Assembly: GCA_035275405.1 (NCBI GenBank)
Contig: DATEMU010000012.1
Span: 62,001-126,000 of the forward strand
Source of the DNA: Phycisphaerae bacterium
GTDB lineage: Bacteria > Planctomycetota > Phycisphaerae > UBA1845 > UTPLA1
Length of the DNA: 64,000 bases
Reading direction: 5' to 3'
Position 1 is the first letter of the stretch. Each line of letters begins with the position of its first letter. This document shows, piece by piece, positions 47,575-56,932 of the stretch. The notes beneath the pieces are model-generated. The model saw only the letters and a program-made list of their open reading frames with translations, searched no databases and was not told where the DNA came from. The position numbers were made by a program, and so were the translations under genes.

Positions 47575-48064
47575 GAAGCGGCAGTATACGGAAGGAGGAA
47601 TGACAGGCATTGCACGTCGAGATGATCTCGTCGTACTTCGCCTGCAACGCGGCGCCTTCATGCCGTCGCGCGATGTCCGCCAGCTCCGTCGCCTGGCCGT
47701 GCAGTTTTTCCGCGTAGGCTTCAAACACACGGCGATCTTCCGGGTTGATGCGTACATCCCGAAGCGCGTCCGGAATGGCCTGTGCGTCCTGCGCCAGCCG
47801 CGTGGCAATCTCCGACACTTCCCGCGCCTTTCGTTCGCGCAGGGCCGACACATCCATCTCCTGCGGAAGTTGCTCAACCGCCAGCCGATGAATCCCCGCC
47901 ATCATCGCCTTCAGCCGGTCGGTGTGGACGGCGTGCAACGCGGGCCGGCCTGTATCCAAAATCTGGGCGCCGCCGCCGTCGGTCTCCGCGCAGGACGTCA
48001 GCAACACCAATGCGCCGAAGATGCCGGGCAGCAGGCCGACAACGATCGTCCGAAGTGCGGGCAT
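47561..48064 (-). CDS. Cytochrome c'-like lipoprotein
   Basis: 167 residues from ATG 48064 (GAAAGG upstream). MPALRTIVVGLLPGIFGALV with LLTSC is a lipoprotein signal. The body is a helical bundle and the single haem motif CNACH lies near the C-terminus (IISTCNACHSSFRILPLL), as in cytochrome c' and c-556. Likely a periplasmic electron carrier or gas-binding protein. It converges on the IorB-ACD fusion, with a 14-base overlap of the 3' ends. Upstream in-frame ATGs (48094, 48169) are less likely starts. Confidence 0.8.
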   Translation of the reverse strand: MPALRTIVVGLLPGIFGALVLLTSCAETDGGGAQILDTGRPALHAVHTDRLKAMMAGIHRLAVEQLPQEMDVSALRERKAREVSEIATRLAQDAQAIPDALRDVRINPEDRRVFEAYAEKLHGQATELADIARRHEGAALQAKYDEIISTCNACHSSFRILPLLTRS

Positions 48065-48175
48065 GGGGAAAGCCTTTCGATGGGAGCGATTCATGATCGG
48101 CGAGCGCATCCGTCGAAAAACTCTAGGGCGGCTTGGTTCCCCTTGCAACCCGCTTTCACCCTGCGGCATTTCGGC

Positions 48176-49468
48176 ATGAAGCGGATCACCTCAATGTTGG
48201 TCGCTTCTCTTCTCTTCGCGGCCGAACGGGGCGTGGCTCAATCGCCGGCATCCACCCAGCCGGCCACGCAGCCCGCGCCATTAACATCGCATTACGCACC
48301 CCTGGCGCTCGACTCCCCCTATGCCACCGGTGACTGGTTGGGACTTCGCACCGCCGCCGAGGATGCCGGAATCGCCACGCAGTTTTTCTACAACAACACG
48401 TATCAATGGATCGTCAAGGGCGGTTTGGACAGGCTCGGCAAGAACGGAGCGACCATCGACTGGTTCGTGACGGCCGACCTGCAGAAGCTCAAGCTCATCC
48501 CCGGCGGCAGCCTGCTCGTGCATGTCCGCCGCCAATGGGGCGAGGGTGTCAACCCCTACACCGGCTCGCTCTGGCAGGTCGCCGACGACCTGGACGGCGA
48601 CCGCACATTGCACATCGATCAGCTCTATTACGAGCAGCTACTCCTTGATAACAGAATTTCGCTGAAGACCGGGTTTCTCGACTACCAGACCATTGTTGAT
48701 CGCAACGCCTACGCCAATGCCGAGGACGTGGAGTTTCTCAACCAGCAATTCGACAACAACCCGCTCGTTCCGCTCAATATCGGTCTCGGCGCGGCCCTCA
48801 CGGTGAAGCCGACGAGTTGGCTGACCGTGATCGCGGGCGCCGGCGACGCGGATTCCGTGCTCTTCAAGCCCGGCTTCTCCACCGCTTTCCACGGCCCGGC
48901 GCGATTTGTCTGGTATCTCGAACCCGGCATTAACATCACGCTGCCGCCGCTCGTTGGCAAGGGAAAGCTCCCCGGCAGCTACCGCATCGGCATGGTCTCG
49001 GACCCGCGCGTGAAGCCGGTCTTCGTCCCTCCCGACACCAAGCCTGCCCTGCGCACCTATCGGGGCGACGACCAGGGCTTCTACCTCAGCTTTGACCAGG
49101 CGCTGTTTCGGGAGAACGACAAGGACGCGCAGGGGCTGGGGATCTTCGCCCGCTACGGCTTTCGCCACGGCGACATCAACCAGGTCGCCAACTTTTGGTC
49201 AACCGGTCTTTCGTACCAGGGGCTGATCCCAACGCGCGACCGCGACGTGCTCGGCATCGCTGTCGGCCAATCCATCCCCTCGCGAACCTACAACGACAAG
49301 GTGAACCGCTGGGCCGAGGCCGAAACCGTCGGAGAGTTGTACTATTCCATCTCGATTACGCGCTGGATGGTCATCACGCCGGACGTCCAATACATCTCCA
49401 GCCCGGGCATCGGCAGCGGGGTGGACGACGCGATCGTACTCGGTGTCCGGACGCGGATCAGTTTCTAA
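48176..49468 (+). CDS. OprB-family carbohydrate-selective porin
   Basis: 430 residues. A signal peptide (MKRITSMLVASLLFAAERGV-AQS) precedes a beta-barrel of the OprB type, beginning ATGDWLGLRTAAEDAGI and ending in the terminal Phe of the RISF C-terminus, as outer-membrane proteins do. WYLEPGINITLP and GLGIFARYGFRHGDINQVAN are family landmarks. Outer-membrane uptake of sugars or similar small solutes is likely. The start is the first Met before the signal peptide; the longer open frame upstream is not used. Confidence 0.87.
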   Translation: MKRITSMLVASLLFAAERGVAQSPASTQPATQPAPLTSHYAPLALDSPYATGDWLGLRTAAEDAGIATQFFYNNTYQWIVKGGLDRLGKNGATIDWFVTADLQKLKLIPGGSLLVHVRRQWGEGVNPYTGSLWQVADDLDGDRTLHIDQLYYEQLLLDNRISLKTGFLDYQTIVDRNAYANAEDVEFLNQQFDNNPLVPLNIGLGAALTVKPTSWLTVIAGAGDADSVLFKPGFSTAFHGPARFVWYLEPGINITLPPLVGKGKLPGSYRIGMVSDPRVKPVFVPPDTKPALRTYRGDDQGFYLSFDQALFRENDKDAQGLGIFARYGFRHGDINQVANFWSTGLSYQGLIPTRDRDVLGIAVGQSIPSRTYNDKVNRWAEAETVGELYYSISITRWMVITPDVQYISSPGIGSGVDDAIVLGVRTRISF

Positions 49469-49504
49469 GGGTTTGAAGTGGCCCTGATTTGGAGAACGGA
49501 TTTC

Positions 49505-49897
49505 ATGTCTGGCCTAAATACCCAAGATGGCGACAAGCTACCGACATGTGATTATGCAAGCATTACAGTATCACGAACGTCAATAAGCTCTCTTACGTAT
49601 GGTGTCCTTCTTGTTCAGGCAATCCTGTTCGCAATTGGTGCAACATACGACTTACGCTCGCGTTCCTTCCCGGAAGGGATACCTCAATCTGATCGTGACA
49701 GCCTTGTTGCCGCGTGTTTTTACGGAGGTGGTTTTTCGATACTTTTGTATTTTCTCGCGCGTTCTTTGCTGGGTTGGCTGCGACCAAACAAGATCAAGTG
49801 GTCAACGGCACTTTACCTTCCACTAGTAATTTCTATCGCAATCACTTCGTGCGCGATGCTGCTGTCATTTGGGTTCTTTCCCTCGTCGCCACCGTAA
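49505..49897 (+). CDS. Small membrane protein, unknown function
   Basis: 130 residues from ATG 49505, with GGAG 10 bases upstream. Three hydrophobic segments are visible: YGVLLVQAILFAIGATY, CFYGGGFSILLYFLARSLLG and LYLPLVISIAITSCAMLLSF. The DNA is AT-richer than the porin gene before it, suggesting different origin. No family recognised. Confidence 0.6.
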   Translation: MSGLNTQDGDKLPTCDYASITVSRTSISSLTYGVLLVQAILFAIGATYDLRSRSFPEGIPQSDRDSLVAACFYGGGFSILLYFLARSLLGWLRPNKIKWSTALYLPLVISIAITSCAMLLSFGFFPSSPP

Positions 49898-49952
49898 CCC
49901 CGAGAGCGGGACGAGAGATCGTCTAGAGACACAGGCTCGCGATTCGCGGGCA

Positions 49953-51272
49953 CTACACGCGCTGCCGCGTCGCCTCCGCCACGCGCTCCAAAGCGACGAC
50001 ATACGCCGCCACGCGCATCGGGAGGCCCTGCTCGCGATGAATGCGATGGACGCTCGTCCAGGCCGTCATCATCTTCTTCTCCAGCTCCGCATTGACGTGG
50101 CTCTCTTCCCAGCGGATTTGCTGGAGATTCTGCACCCACTCGAAGTAGGAGACCGTTACGCCGCCGGCGTTGACGAGGATGTCCGGCACGATGGTGATAT
50201 CGCGCTGTCGCAAGACCTCGTCCGCCCGAGGCGTGACCGGCGAATTGGCTGCTTCGATGATGATCCTCGCCTGAACGTTGTTGACGTTGTGGTGGTCGAT
50301 GGCCCCGCCCAGCGCCGCCGGGATCAGGACATCCACCTTTAGTGTCAGCAACTCCGCATTCGTGACCGCCTTCGCCCCCGGAAAGCCCTTGACCGACCCC
50401 GTCGCCTTCAGATGCTCGCAGACCAGCCGGATGTCGAGCCCGCGCTCGTTGTGGATGCCGCCCTGGACGTCCGACACCGCGATGATCTTCGCGCCCTGCT
50501 CGTGCAGGAGCCGCGCGGTCCACGATCCGACGTTGCCGAATCCCTGAATTGCGATCGTCGCGTTCTTCAAGTCAATCCCGAACGCCTTGCACGCCTCGCG
50601 CGTGATGATCATCGTGCCGCGGCCCGTCGCCGCTTCGCGACCGAGGCTGCCGCCGAGGTTGACCGGCTTGCCCGTGACGATCGCCGGCGTGTAGCCGTGC
50701 TTCTTGCCGTATTCGTCCATGATCCAGGCCATGACTTGCGGATTGGTGTTCACGTCCGGCGCGGCGATGTCGCGATAGACGCCGAGGCACATGTCGATCT
50801 TCTGGGTGAAGCCCCGCGTGAGCGCCTGCAACTCACGCCGCGACATCTTCGTCGGATCGCAGGTCACGCCGCCCTTGGCGCCGCCGAACGGGATGTCCAC
50901 CAATGCCGTCTTCCACGTCATCAGCGCCGCCAGCGAGCGGACCTCGTTCAAATCCACCTCGGGGTGAAACCGCAGCCCGCCCTTGTAGGGCCCGCGCACG
51001 GCGTTGTGCTGCACGCGATAGCCGTGGAACATCTCCATGTGCCCGTCGTCCATCCGCACCGGGATCTGCACGATGAGTTCCCGATAGGGAGTCCGCAGCA
51101 TCATCTGGATGTCGGGCTCCAGCTTCATGTGATCCGCCGCCGCCTGAAACTGCTCGTCCGTAATTCGGTTGAAATCGACATGATGTGCCGGCGGCTTCGT
51201 CTCGTGCGCACGATGCGACGTGCCCTTTGTTCCGGTGAGACGAGCGGTCGGCGTAAGCGTGGCGGTCGACAT
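49953..51272 (-). CDS. gdhA: Glutamate dehydrogenase (Glu/Leu/Phe/Val family)
   Basis: 439 residues. It interconverts glutamate with 2-oxoglutarate and ammonia using NAD(P). Motifs are VRGPYKGGLRFHPEVD, LVDIPFGGAKGGVTCDP (active-site Lys), APDVNTNPQVMAWIMDEY and the Rossmann AIQGFGNVGSWTA, with IIEAANSPVT and PDILVNAGGVTVSYFEW. The length fits the hexameric class. Cofactor choice cannot be told. It may support amino acid catabolism together with the aminotransferases and the IOR-ACD genes. Confidence 0.95.
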   Translation of the reverse strand: MSTATLTPTARLTGTKGTSHRAHETKPPAHHVDFNRITDEQFQAAADHMKLEPDIQMMLRTPYRELIVQIPVRMDDGHMEMFHGYRVQHNAVRGPYKGGLRFHPEVDLNEVRSLAALMTWKTALVDIPFGGAKGGVTCDPTKMSRRELQALTRGFTQKIDMCLGVYRDIAAPDVNTNPQVMAWIMDEYGKKHGYTPAIVTGKPVNLGGSLGREAATGRGTMIITREACKAFGIDLKNATIAIQGFGNVGSWTARLLHEQGAKIIAVSDVQGGIHNERGLDIRLVCEHLKATGSVKGFPGAKAVTNAELLTLKVDVLIPAALGGAIDHHNVNNVQARIIIEAANSPVTPRADEVLRQRDITIVPDILVNAGGVTVSYFEWVQNLQQIRWEESHVNAELEKKMMTAWTSVHRIHREQGLPMRVAAYVVALERVAEATRQRV

Positions 51273-51370
51273 GACGAGAGCCCTTTCAATAAAGAAGATT
51301 CGGGGACTTCCCCGGTCCGCTCTTCATCGCTCCGATGTTCCGCCCACTTGACCTGTCGGTTGGTGCAATC

Positions 51371-51399
51371 GGCCCTATCGGTCCTATAGGACCTATTGG
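51371..51399. repeat. 9-base CCTATnGG tandem repeat
   Basis: GGCCCTATC, GGTCCTATA and GGACCTATT follow one another in the gap between glutamate dehydrogenase and a glycosyltransferase. The repeat supplies the glycosyltransferase stop codon (TAG on the minus strand, 51393-51395). The central CCTATAGG makes it partly palindromic. Confidence 0.6.
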
Positions 51400-52547
51400 C
51401 GCGCAGGCCGTGAGGTCCGCGCGTACATCTCGCGATACCGCGGGATGAGGACCTTCCAATCAAATCGCTCGCGAACCAGTTGCCGTCCCTTTTGGCCCAT
51501 GGCGGCGATCTCGTCCGTGCTCTTGGTCACCAGGCTGCGCAGGGCCGTGGCGATTTCGCGCCGCGTCGAGGCCACGATCCGCCCGGCCCCGAACGCCTCC
51601 ACCTCCGGCATGTTGCACGCGTCCGAGATGAGCACGGGCACACCTGCCGCCAAAGACTCCAGGATCGACATACTCAGCCCCTCGCTCATGCTCGGCTGGA
51701 GCAGGAGCTTGGCATTCCCCAGGCACGCCAGGACTTCCTCGCGATTGAGCGCTCCCGTAAACGTCACGCGCTGATTGAGCCCCTTGCGGGCGACCGCCGC
51801 CTGAAGCATGGATTGAATGCCGATCTCGTCCGGTCCGGCGACAATCAGGTGCCAGTCGCTGGCGGCGGCGAAGACATCAAAGCACGCCTGCATCCCCTGG
51901 ACGATTCCCTTTTGCGGATGAATCCGGCCGAGGATGACGAGCCACTTGCGGCCGGCCAGTTCGGGAAATCGACTGGTGAGCCGGTCCGGCGCCGGGAGCT
52001 TCTCATATTCTTCGGGATGGAGCCCGTTCGGGATTTCTTCGATTTGCTGGTTGAACCCCAGCATCCGCATCGCCTTCGCCTCGCCCTCGGCCAGGGCGTG
52101 CAGACACGCCGCCCGACGCAGGTTTTCGTGCTCAAAGAGCCAGCCGATCGGCCGCTTCTTCCACCAGCTCCGCCGCCACGCCCACGGCATCATCATGCTG
52201 TGCGGCGTCATTACGTACGGCCGCCCCGCCTTCCGCGCTGCCTTGCCCGCTGCCCAATTCTGCCCGGTCCAAAGCCCGTGCAGGTGAACGACGTCGGCCC
52301 ATTGCACCATCTCGTCGATACGGCGATTGAAATCCGCGCTGCGGCCCAGCCGCGATCCGCCCGTCGGCGCAAACCGCCAAACCTCGATCCCCTCATAGCG
52401 CGGCGGATCGCCGAATCGCCCTCCCGCCAGCGTCGCCACTCGGCATTCGTCGCCGGCCCGCGCGAGTTCCATCGCCAGCGCCGGCAGCACCCGCGCAATT
52501 CCCCCCCAGGCCGGATCGAGCGATTGAACGACGTGCAGAATCTTCAT
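51393..52547 (-). CDS. Glycosyltransferase family 4
   Basis: 384 residues from ATG 52547. MKILHVVQSLDPAWGGIARV is the GT4 start with its acceptor loop, LVILGRIHPQKGIVQGMQA begins the donor domain and EGLSMSILESLAAGVPVLIS is the EX7E motif. WAWRRSWWKKRPIGWLFEHE resembles colanic-acid and O-antigen transferases. It is divergent from the second asnB gene, and this pair repeats the arrangement at 15760-19071. The C-terminal stop comes from a short repeat. Confidence 0.9.
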   Translation of the reverse strand: MKILHVVQSLDPAWGGIARVLPALAMELARAGDECRVATLAGGRFGDPPRYEGIEVWRFAPTGGSRLGRSADFNRRIDEMVQWADVVHLHGLWTGQNWAAGKAARKAGRPYVMTPHSMMMPWAWRRSWWKKRPIGWLFEHENLRRAACLHALAEGEAKAMRMLGFNQQIEEIPNGLHPEEYEKLPAPDRLTSRFPELAGRKWLVILGRIHPQKGIVQGMQACFDVFAAASDWHLIVAGPDEIGIQSMLQAAVARKGLNQRVTFTGALNREEVLACLGNAKLLLQPSMSEGLSMSILESLAAGVPVLISDACNMPEVEAFGAGRIVASTRREIATALRSLVTKSTDEIAAMGQKGRQLVRERFDWKVLIPRYREMYARTSRPARQ

Positions 52548-52654
52548 CGCCCCGCAATCTAACCGCGTTCGTCCCGTTGGCAAAACGGGCGGCCTCGCAA
52601 TCTTTTCGCTGATTGCTATTCGCCGTTCGCTGTTGGTCCTATCATCCTGCGTCC

Positions 52655-54565
52655 ATGTGCGGCATCGCGGGCTACATCCTTCCGAGCGGACTCCTCGACG
52701 CCGCCATCCTCAACCAAATGCTCGCCCGGATTCGCCACCGCGGTCCCGATGGCGACGGCACGTGGACGAGTCCCGCCGAGGGCCTCGCCTTCGGTCACAC
52801 TCGGCTCAAGGTGCAGGACCTCACGCCGGCCGCGGATCAGCCGATGCACAGCCCGGATGGCCGATTTTCGCTCGTGTACAACGGTGAAATCTACAACTTC
52901 CCGGAGCTGCGCGATGAGCTCCGCGCCGCGGGCGCGACATTTCGTTCGACGGGCGACACGGAAGTTCTGCTGGAGTTGTGTCGTCGCCAGCCGGACCTGG
53001 CGTTTTTGCCGCGCCTCAACGGCATGTTCGCCTTCGCGTTGTGGGATGCGACCACCAAAACGCTATCGCTGGTACGCGATCGCACGGGCGTCAAACCGCT
53101 CCTCTACGCGGAGACGCGCGGGGGCCTGGCCTTCGCGTCGGAGATGGCCGCGCTGCGCCCCGTGCTCACCGATGAATTCATCGATCCAACCGCCGTCATG
53201 CAGTTATTGACGCTGGGGTTCATTGCCGCCCCGCGCACAATCTTCACGCAGGTTCGCAAGCTCCGCCCCGGTCACTTGCTGCGATTCAAGAACGGAGAAA
53301 GCGAAATCAAAAAGTGGGCTCCGGCGCCGCCCTTCGAGACTGACATTACGAATTTCGAGGAAGCTTGTCGCCGGCTGCGGGAGACGTTTTCCGATGCCGT
53401 TCGCGCCCGTCTGATTGCGGATGTTCCCGTGGGCGTGTTTCTCTCCGGCGGCATTGATTCCGCAATTGTGACCGCGATGGCCTGCAAGAACGCGACCGGC
53501 CGCGTTCGTACTTTTTCCGTCGGCTTTCCCGGACAGCCCTTTTTCGACGAGACGGCCTACGCGAAGGCCGTGGCCGACATGCACGGGACAGACCACACCG
53601 TCCTACCGCTATCGCTCGATGAGATCCGCGACATCATCCCGACGGTCCAAGCCCATCTCGGCGAACCCTTCGCCGACAGTTCCGCGCTGCCGACGTACCT
53701 GCTCAGCCGCCTAACGAGACAGCATGTGACCGTCGCGCTGAGCGGCGACGGCGCCGACGAACTCTTCGCGGGCTACAACCGCTACGCCGCCGCGACGTTG
53801 ACTGAGCGGTTCGGCTGGTTCGCGCGAACCCCGCTCTACGCCCCAACCCGCGCGCTTCTCGAGCGCCTCCCCGCCAAGCGCGAGCGAAAGCTCGGCGCGA
53901 TCGTCAGCCAGATGAAACGCGCGATCCGCTCAATGGACTCGGACCTTCTGTGCCGCTACGCCAACTGGATGCGGACCTCCGACGATCGCACGCTTGCCCG
54001 ATTGCTGTCGGACCCGGCGCAAGCGCCGGCAGTCATCCAGGACATTGTCCAGCTTCTTTGGAACTATCGCGGCGAACCGAAGGACACGAACGATTTGAAC
54101 TGTCATCTGCGGACGGAGTGGCAGTTATCCCTCCCCGACGACATGCTCACCAAGATCGATCTGATGTCGATGGCCCACGGCCTGGAAGTCCGCTCGCCCT
54201 TCCTCGACTACCGCGTCGTCGATCAGGTCTTCCCCATGCCATGGCGATGGAAGCTGTGCGGCTGGAAGAAAAAGCACCTGCTCGTTGAGGCCTTTAAGGA
54301 CGACCTGCCGCCGATTCTCCACAACCGCTCCAAAAAGGGCTTCGAGGTCCCCGTCGGCGTCTGGCTCCGCGGCCCGCTCTACGGGATGGCCCGCGATCTG
54401 ATCGCCAATGACCGGTGTTTCTTCGGTCAACTTCTGTCCCGCGAAGGGGCCCAAAAGACCCTCGACGATCACGCGGCCGGCCGTGCCGATCACAATTTTT
54501 GCCTCTGGGCCCTCGTCTCCCTCCTCGCCTGGCAGCAGCAACACGCCCCCAACGCCGCTCTTTGA
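52655..54565 (+). CDS. asnB: Asparagine synthase-type glutamine amidotransferase (second copy)
   Basis: 636 residues. Cys2 follows the initiator (MCGIAGYIL), with RIRHRGPDGDGTWTS and YNGEIYNFPELRDEL in the glutaminase domain. The synthetase domain has SGGIDSAIVTAMA (about 264-276), SGDGADELFAGYNRY and MAHGLEVRSPFLDYRVV. Only part of it resembles the first copy at 17065. Placement beside a glycosyltransferase suggests glycan modification rather than housekeeping asparagine synthesis. GCTATTCGCC upstream matches the element before the other copy. Confidence 0.9.
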   Translation: MCGIAGYILPSGLLDAAILNQMLARIRHRGPDGDGTWTSPAEGLAFGHTRLKVQDLTPAADQPMHSPDGRFSLVYNGEIYNFPELRDELRAAGATFRSTGDTEVLLELCRRQPDLAFLPRLNGMFAFALWDATTKTLSLVRDRTGVKPLLYAETRGGLAFASEMAALRPVLTDEFIDPTAVMQLLTLGFIAAPRTIFTQVRKLRPGHLLRFKNGESEIKKWAPAPPFETDITNFEEACRRLRETFSDAVRARLIADVPVGVFLSGGIDSAIVTAMACKNATGRVRTFSVGFPGQPFFDETAYAKAVADMHGTDHTVLPLSLDEIRDIIPTVQAHLGEPFADSSALPTYLLSRLTRQHVTVALSGDGADELFAGYNRYAAATLTERFGWFARTPLYAPTRALLERLPAKRERKLGAIVSQMKRAIRSMDSDLLCRYANWMRTSDDRTLARLLSDPAQAPAVIQDIVQLLWNYRGEPKDTNDLNCHLRTEWQLSLPDDMLTKIDLMSMAHGLEVRSPFLDYRVVDQVFPMPWRWKLCGWKKKHLLVEAFKDDLPPILHNRSKKGFEVPVGVWLRGPLYGMARDLIANDRCFFGQLLSREGAQKTLDDHAAGRADHNFCLWALVSLLAWQQQHAPNAAL

Positions 54566-54676
54566 GTTATTTGGATATTTTTTGAGCTTTCGGGAACCTC
54601 CGGCCCGTCTATTGGCTTTTAGAATGGTAAAGCCGGGGCCGCTTCAAACCCCGGCCCGATCGAAACGAGCAAAAAG

Positions 54677-55255
54677 ATGGAATTGCAGGTCGCCCTGTTT
54701 CAGGCGGACATCCCGATAGGCGACGCCGACGGCGAGCTGATTGAGCGTGCCAAGCACGATCGTCAGGCCTTTGCGATGCTGTACCGGAAGCACTACGCCC
54801 GCATCGCCGGGTACATCCACCGGCGCGTCGGCGACCCGCATGTGACCGAGGACCTTGTCGCGGATACGTTTATGACCGCCTTACGCTGCCTGCCCAAATA
54901 CCGACACCGCGGGGCCCCGCTGAGCACGTGGCTTTACCGCGTCGCGACGACGTCGGTCAATCGCTGGGTGCGGCGGCAGCGGCGATGGTTCCGGTCGCTT
55001 GATGGCGGCGCTGCTGCCGCAAGGGTGTCAGATCGCGCTGTCGGCGACGGCGAAGCCGATCGAGAACAAGTCCGCACGGCTCTGCTCGCGCTGGCGCCCA
55101 GACATCAATCCGTGCTGTCCCTTCACTACCTGGAAGGACTCAGCGTCGAAGAGGTGTCGCAAGCCCTGGGCTGCCGCCTGGGCACCGTGAAATCGAGATT
55201 GTCGCGCGGCCGCGAGGCCCTGCGCGAAAAGTTGCTGCGTGGTGGGAGGTGTTAA
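54677..55255 (+). CDS. ECF-type RNA polymerase sigma factor
   Basis: 192 residues. Region 2 is AFAMLYRKHYARIAGYIHRR to EDLVADTFMTALRCLPKYRH, then PLSTWLYRVATTSVNRWVRR; region 4 is LHYLEGLSVEEVSQALGCRL with TVKSRLSRGREALREKL. No region 1 or 3, as expected for extracytoplasmic-function factors. A GC-rich hairpin (54632-54638/54649-54655) lies just before the start. The next gene begins 2 bases after its stop and encodes a membrane protein with anti-sigma topology. Confidence 0.92.
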   Translation: MELQVALFQADIPIGDADGELIERAKHDRQAFAMLYRKHYARIAGYIHRRVGDPHVTEDLVADTFMTALRCLPKYRHRGAPLSTWLYRVATTSVNRWVRRQRRWFRSLDGGAAAARVSDRAVGDGEADREQVRTALLALAPRHQSVLSLHYLEGLSVEEVSQALGCRLGTVKSRLSRGREALREKLLRGGRC

Positions 55256-55257
55256 CC

Positions 55258-56139
55258 GTGTTCAGTGATCATGATCCAGTCGATCGAGCGCTCGAATCCC
55301 TGCGTCACAGTTCGTGGACCCCGACAAACCCCAACCCCTTACTTGAGGAAAAGCTCATGCAAGAATTCTCGAAGAATCGCACGTCCCGTTTCGTCGCCCG
55401 CCGACCGGCGCTCGTCGCCGCTTGCGCGGTCTTACTCGTTGGCGGAGGAGCCTTCGCCGCGGCCGGAGGCATCGACCTCATCAAGAGTCTGTTCGTGACC
55501 GTCGATATCGACGGCCAGGCCGTACAGCTCGAACTCCAGCCCGTCGGCGAAAACACCTACGAAGGCTCGCTGGATACCGAGATTGCCGACGGTCGCCAAG
55601 CCTCCATCCGTGTCAAGCGCGTTGAGAACAGCCCCAACGAACTCAACACGCAGGTCCATGTCAACGTGAGTGACGACGGCACGGTAACAGAGAACGAAAG
55701 CGAAGTCGTGATCCGCAAAGGCCTCAACGTCGGCGCCGATCCCAATGCCGTCTATTCAATGGACGACATCGGCGAGGCCCAGCCGGCACATGAGTGGACC
55801 AATGCGTCGGGGCAAGCCCGCTCGCTGTACCTCATCGACACCGGCGATGGAAAGATCGGAGTCTTCTCCGTGACGGTGACGGCCGAGGGCACGGCGAATG
55901 TCCGTCGGCTGGCCCACCTTCCCGCTGAAGCCGGATTCGACACGGCCCCTGACGTCAGCGTCGATGACAAGGACATGATCACGCTGACTTGGGGCGGCGA
56001 CGAGGATCGGCGCGTCATCAAACTGATCGACCGCTACTCCAACAATCCGGCCGACCTCGCCAATCCCCTTTCGCTGGATACGCCGGATGGTGAGATCAAG
56101 GTCAAGGTACACGTCGAGGAATCGCCTGACGAGCAGTAA
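55258..56139 (+). CDS. Single-pass membrane protein, probable anti-sigma partner
   Basis: 293 residues from GTG 55258, chosen because GGGAGG lies 8 bases before it. The N-terminal 45 residues are cytoplasmic-like (DPVDRALESLRHSSW, LLEEKLMQEFSKN), then one membrane segment (PALVAACAVLLVGGGAFAAA) and a 220-residue exported beta-rich domain. The layout and tight linkage to the ECF gene fit an anti-sigma factor, though no classic zinc motif is present. It could instead be a sigma-regulated envelope protein. Confidence 0.65.
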   Translation: MFSDHDPVDRALESLRHSSWTPTNPNPLLEEKLMQEFSKNRTSRFVARRPALVAACAVLLVGGGAFAAAGGIDLIKSLFVTVDIDGQAVQLELQPVGENTYEGSLDTEIADGRQASIRVKRVENSPNELNTQVHVNVSDDGTVTENESEVVIRKGLNVGADPNAVYSMDDIGEAQPAHEWTNASGQARSLYLIDTGDGKIGVFSVTVTAEGTANVRRLAHLPAEAGFDTAPDVSVDDKDMITLTWGGDEDRRVIKLIDRYSNNPADLANPLSLDTPDGEIKVKVHVEESPDEQ

Positions 56140-56167
56140 CCGGATTCCGAAGCATCTCTGGTGATCC

Positions 56168-56203
56168 AAGCCCCTGGTCCCCCCGGCCAGGGGCTTTCTT
56201 TTT
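56168..56203 (+). terminator. Rho-independent terminator of the sigma operon
   Basis: AAGCCCCTGG (56168-56177) pairs perfectly with CCAGGGGCTT (56187-56196) around a 9-base loop, followed by a T-rich tail TTCTTTTT (56196-56203). It lies 29 bases after the stop at 56139, with the next gene converging from 56222. Confidence 0.9.
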
Positions 56204-56221
56204 GCAGACGCCCCGCGCGGG

Positions 56222-56932
56222 CTAGCGGATGATGCCTTTGATCCGCAGTGCCGAGTGGACCAGGTCAACGGCTTGCAGGACCGGCATGAATTCGAGGTTA
56301 ATGGTCAGATCGTGCCGCGACGGTTCCCCGGCCTCCACGCGAAAGTGATGGCGAATGAACCGGGCGCGCTCGTGCTCGATGTCTTCCACCTCGCGCCGCG
56401 CCTGATCCTCGGCAATATTCTTGGTTTTGGCAAACTGCTTGACACAGTAGTCGCGCGACGCCGTAAAGCGTACGCGCAGCCCCATCTCCCGCGGCAGGAT
56501 CATATCCGTCGCCCGACCGAGGAAGATCGAGTGTCCCTTCCGCGCCAGCGAAAGCACCGTCTCCCTGAGCCGGTGGAAGTAATCATCTTTCCCCGCGGCT
56601 CCGAACGTGACCGATTGCAGGAACTCCTCCATCCATCCCAAATCGCGCTCGTCCATCGCGTCGTAGAGCTGCCGCCGGCATTCGTCGTCGCCGGCCATGG
56701 CTTGGAGAATCTCCCGGTCGAAGACCGGCCAACCAAGCTTCGCGTGTAATTGCGCGGCGATCTCCTCGCCGGGCAATCCAACCGACCGCGAGATGGCAAT
56801 GAAGTCCATGACCGAGCCGGCGCGCGGGGCCGAACCCCCGTCCTGCTGCTGGCGGGCGATTTCCCAATTGCGCATCTGTTTCTCGACGACGCGGCTCATC
56901 GTGGGGCTAAAGGAACTGGGTGTGTAAAACAT
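56222..56932 (-). CDS. Cytidylate kinase-like protein
   Basis: 236 residues. Matches the cytidylate-kinase-like P-loop family: FIAISRSVGLPGEEIAAQLH, WPVFDREILQAMA, HSIFLGRATDMILPREMGLR, and ARFIRHHFRVEAGEPSRHDL with LTINLEFMP. Members are predicted nucleotide kinases with little experimental work. An AGGAGG Shine-Dalgarno directly precedes ATG 56932. Confidence 0.85.
   Translation of the reverse strand: MFYTPSSFSPTMSRVVEKQMRNWEIARQQQDGGSAPRAGSVMDFIAISRSVGLPGEEIAAQLHAKLGWPVFDREILQAMAGDDECRRQLYDAMDERDLGWMEEFLQSVTFGAAGKDDYFHRLRETVLSLARKGHSIFLGRATDMILPREMGLRVRFTASRDYCVKQFAKTKNIAEDQARREVEDIEHERARFIRHHFRVEAGEPSRHDLTINLEFMPVLQAVDLVHSALRIKGIIR

Noticed and set aside
47357..48175. In-frame extension upstream of the OprB gene
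   Set aside because: It overlaps the IorB-ACD and cytochrome genes and would bury the signal peptide.
54593..54611. GGAACC and CGTCTA, the two halves of an ECF promoter, before the sigma gene
   Set aside because: They are only 7 bases apart; a working ECF promoter needs about 16-17.
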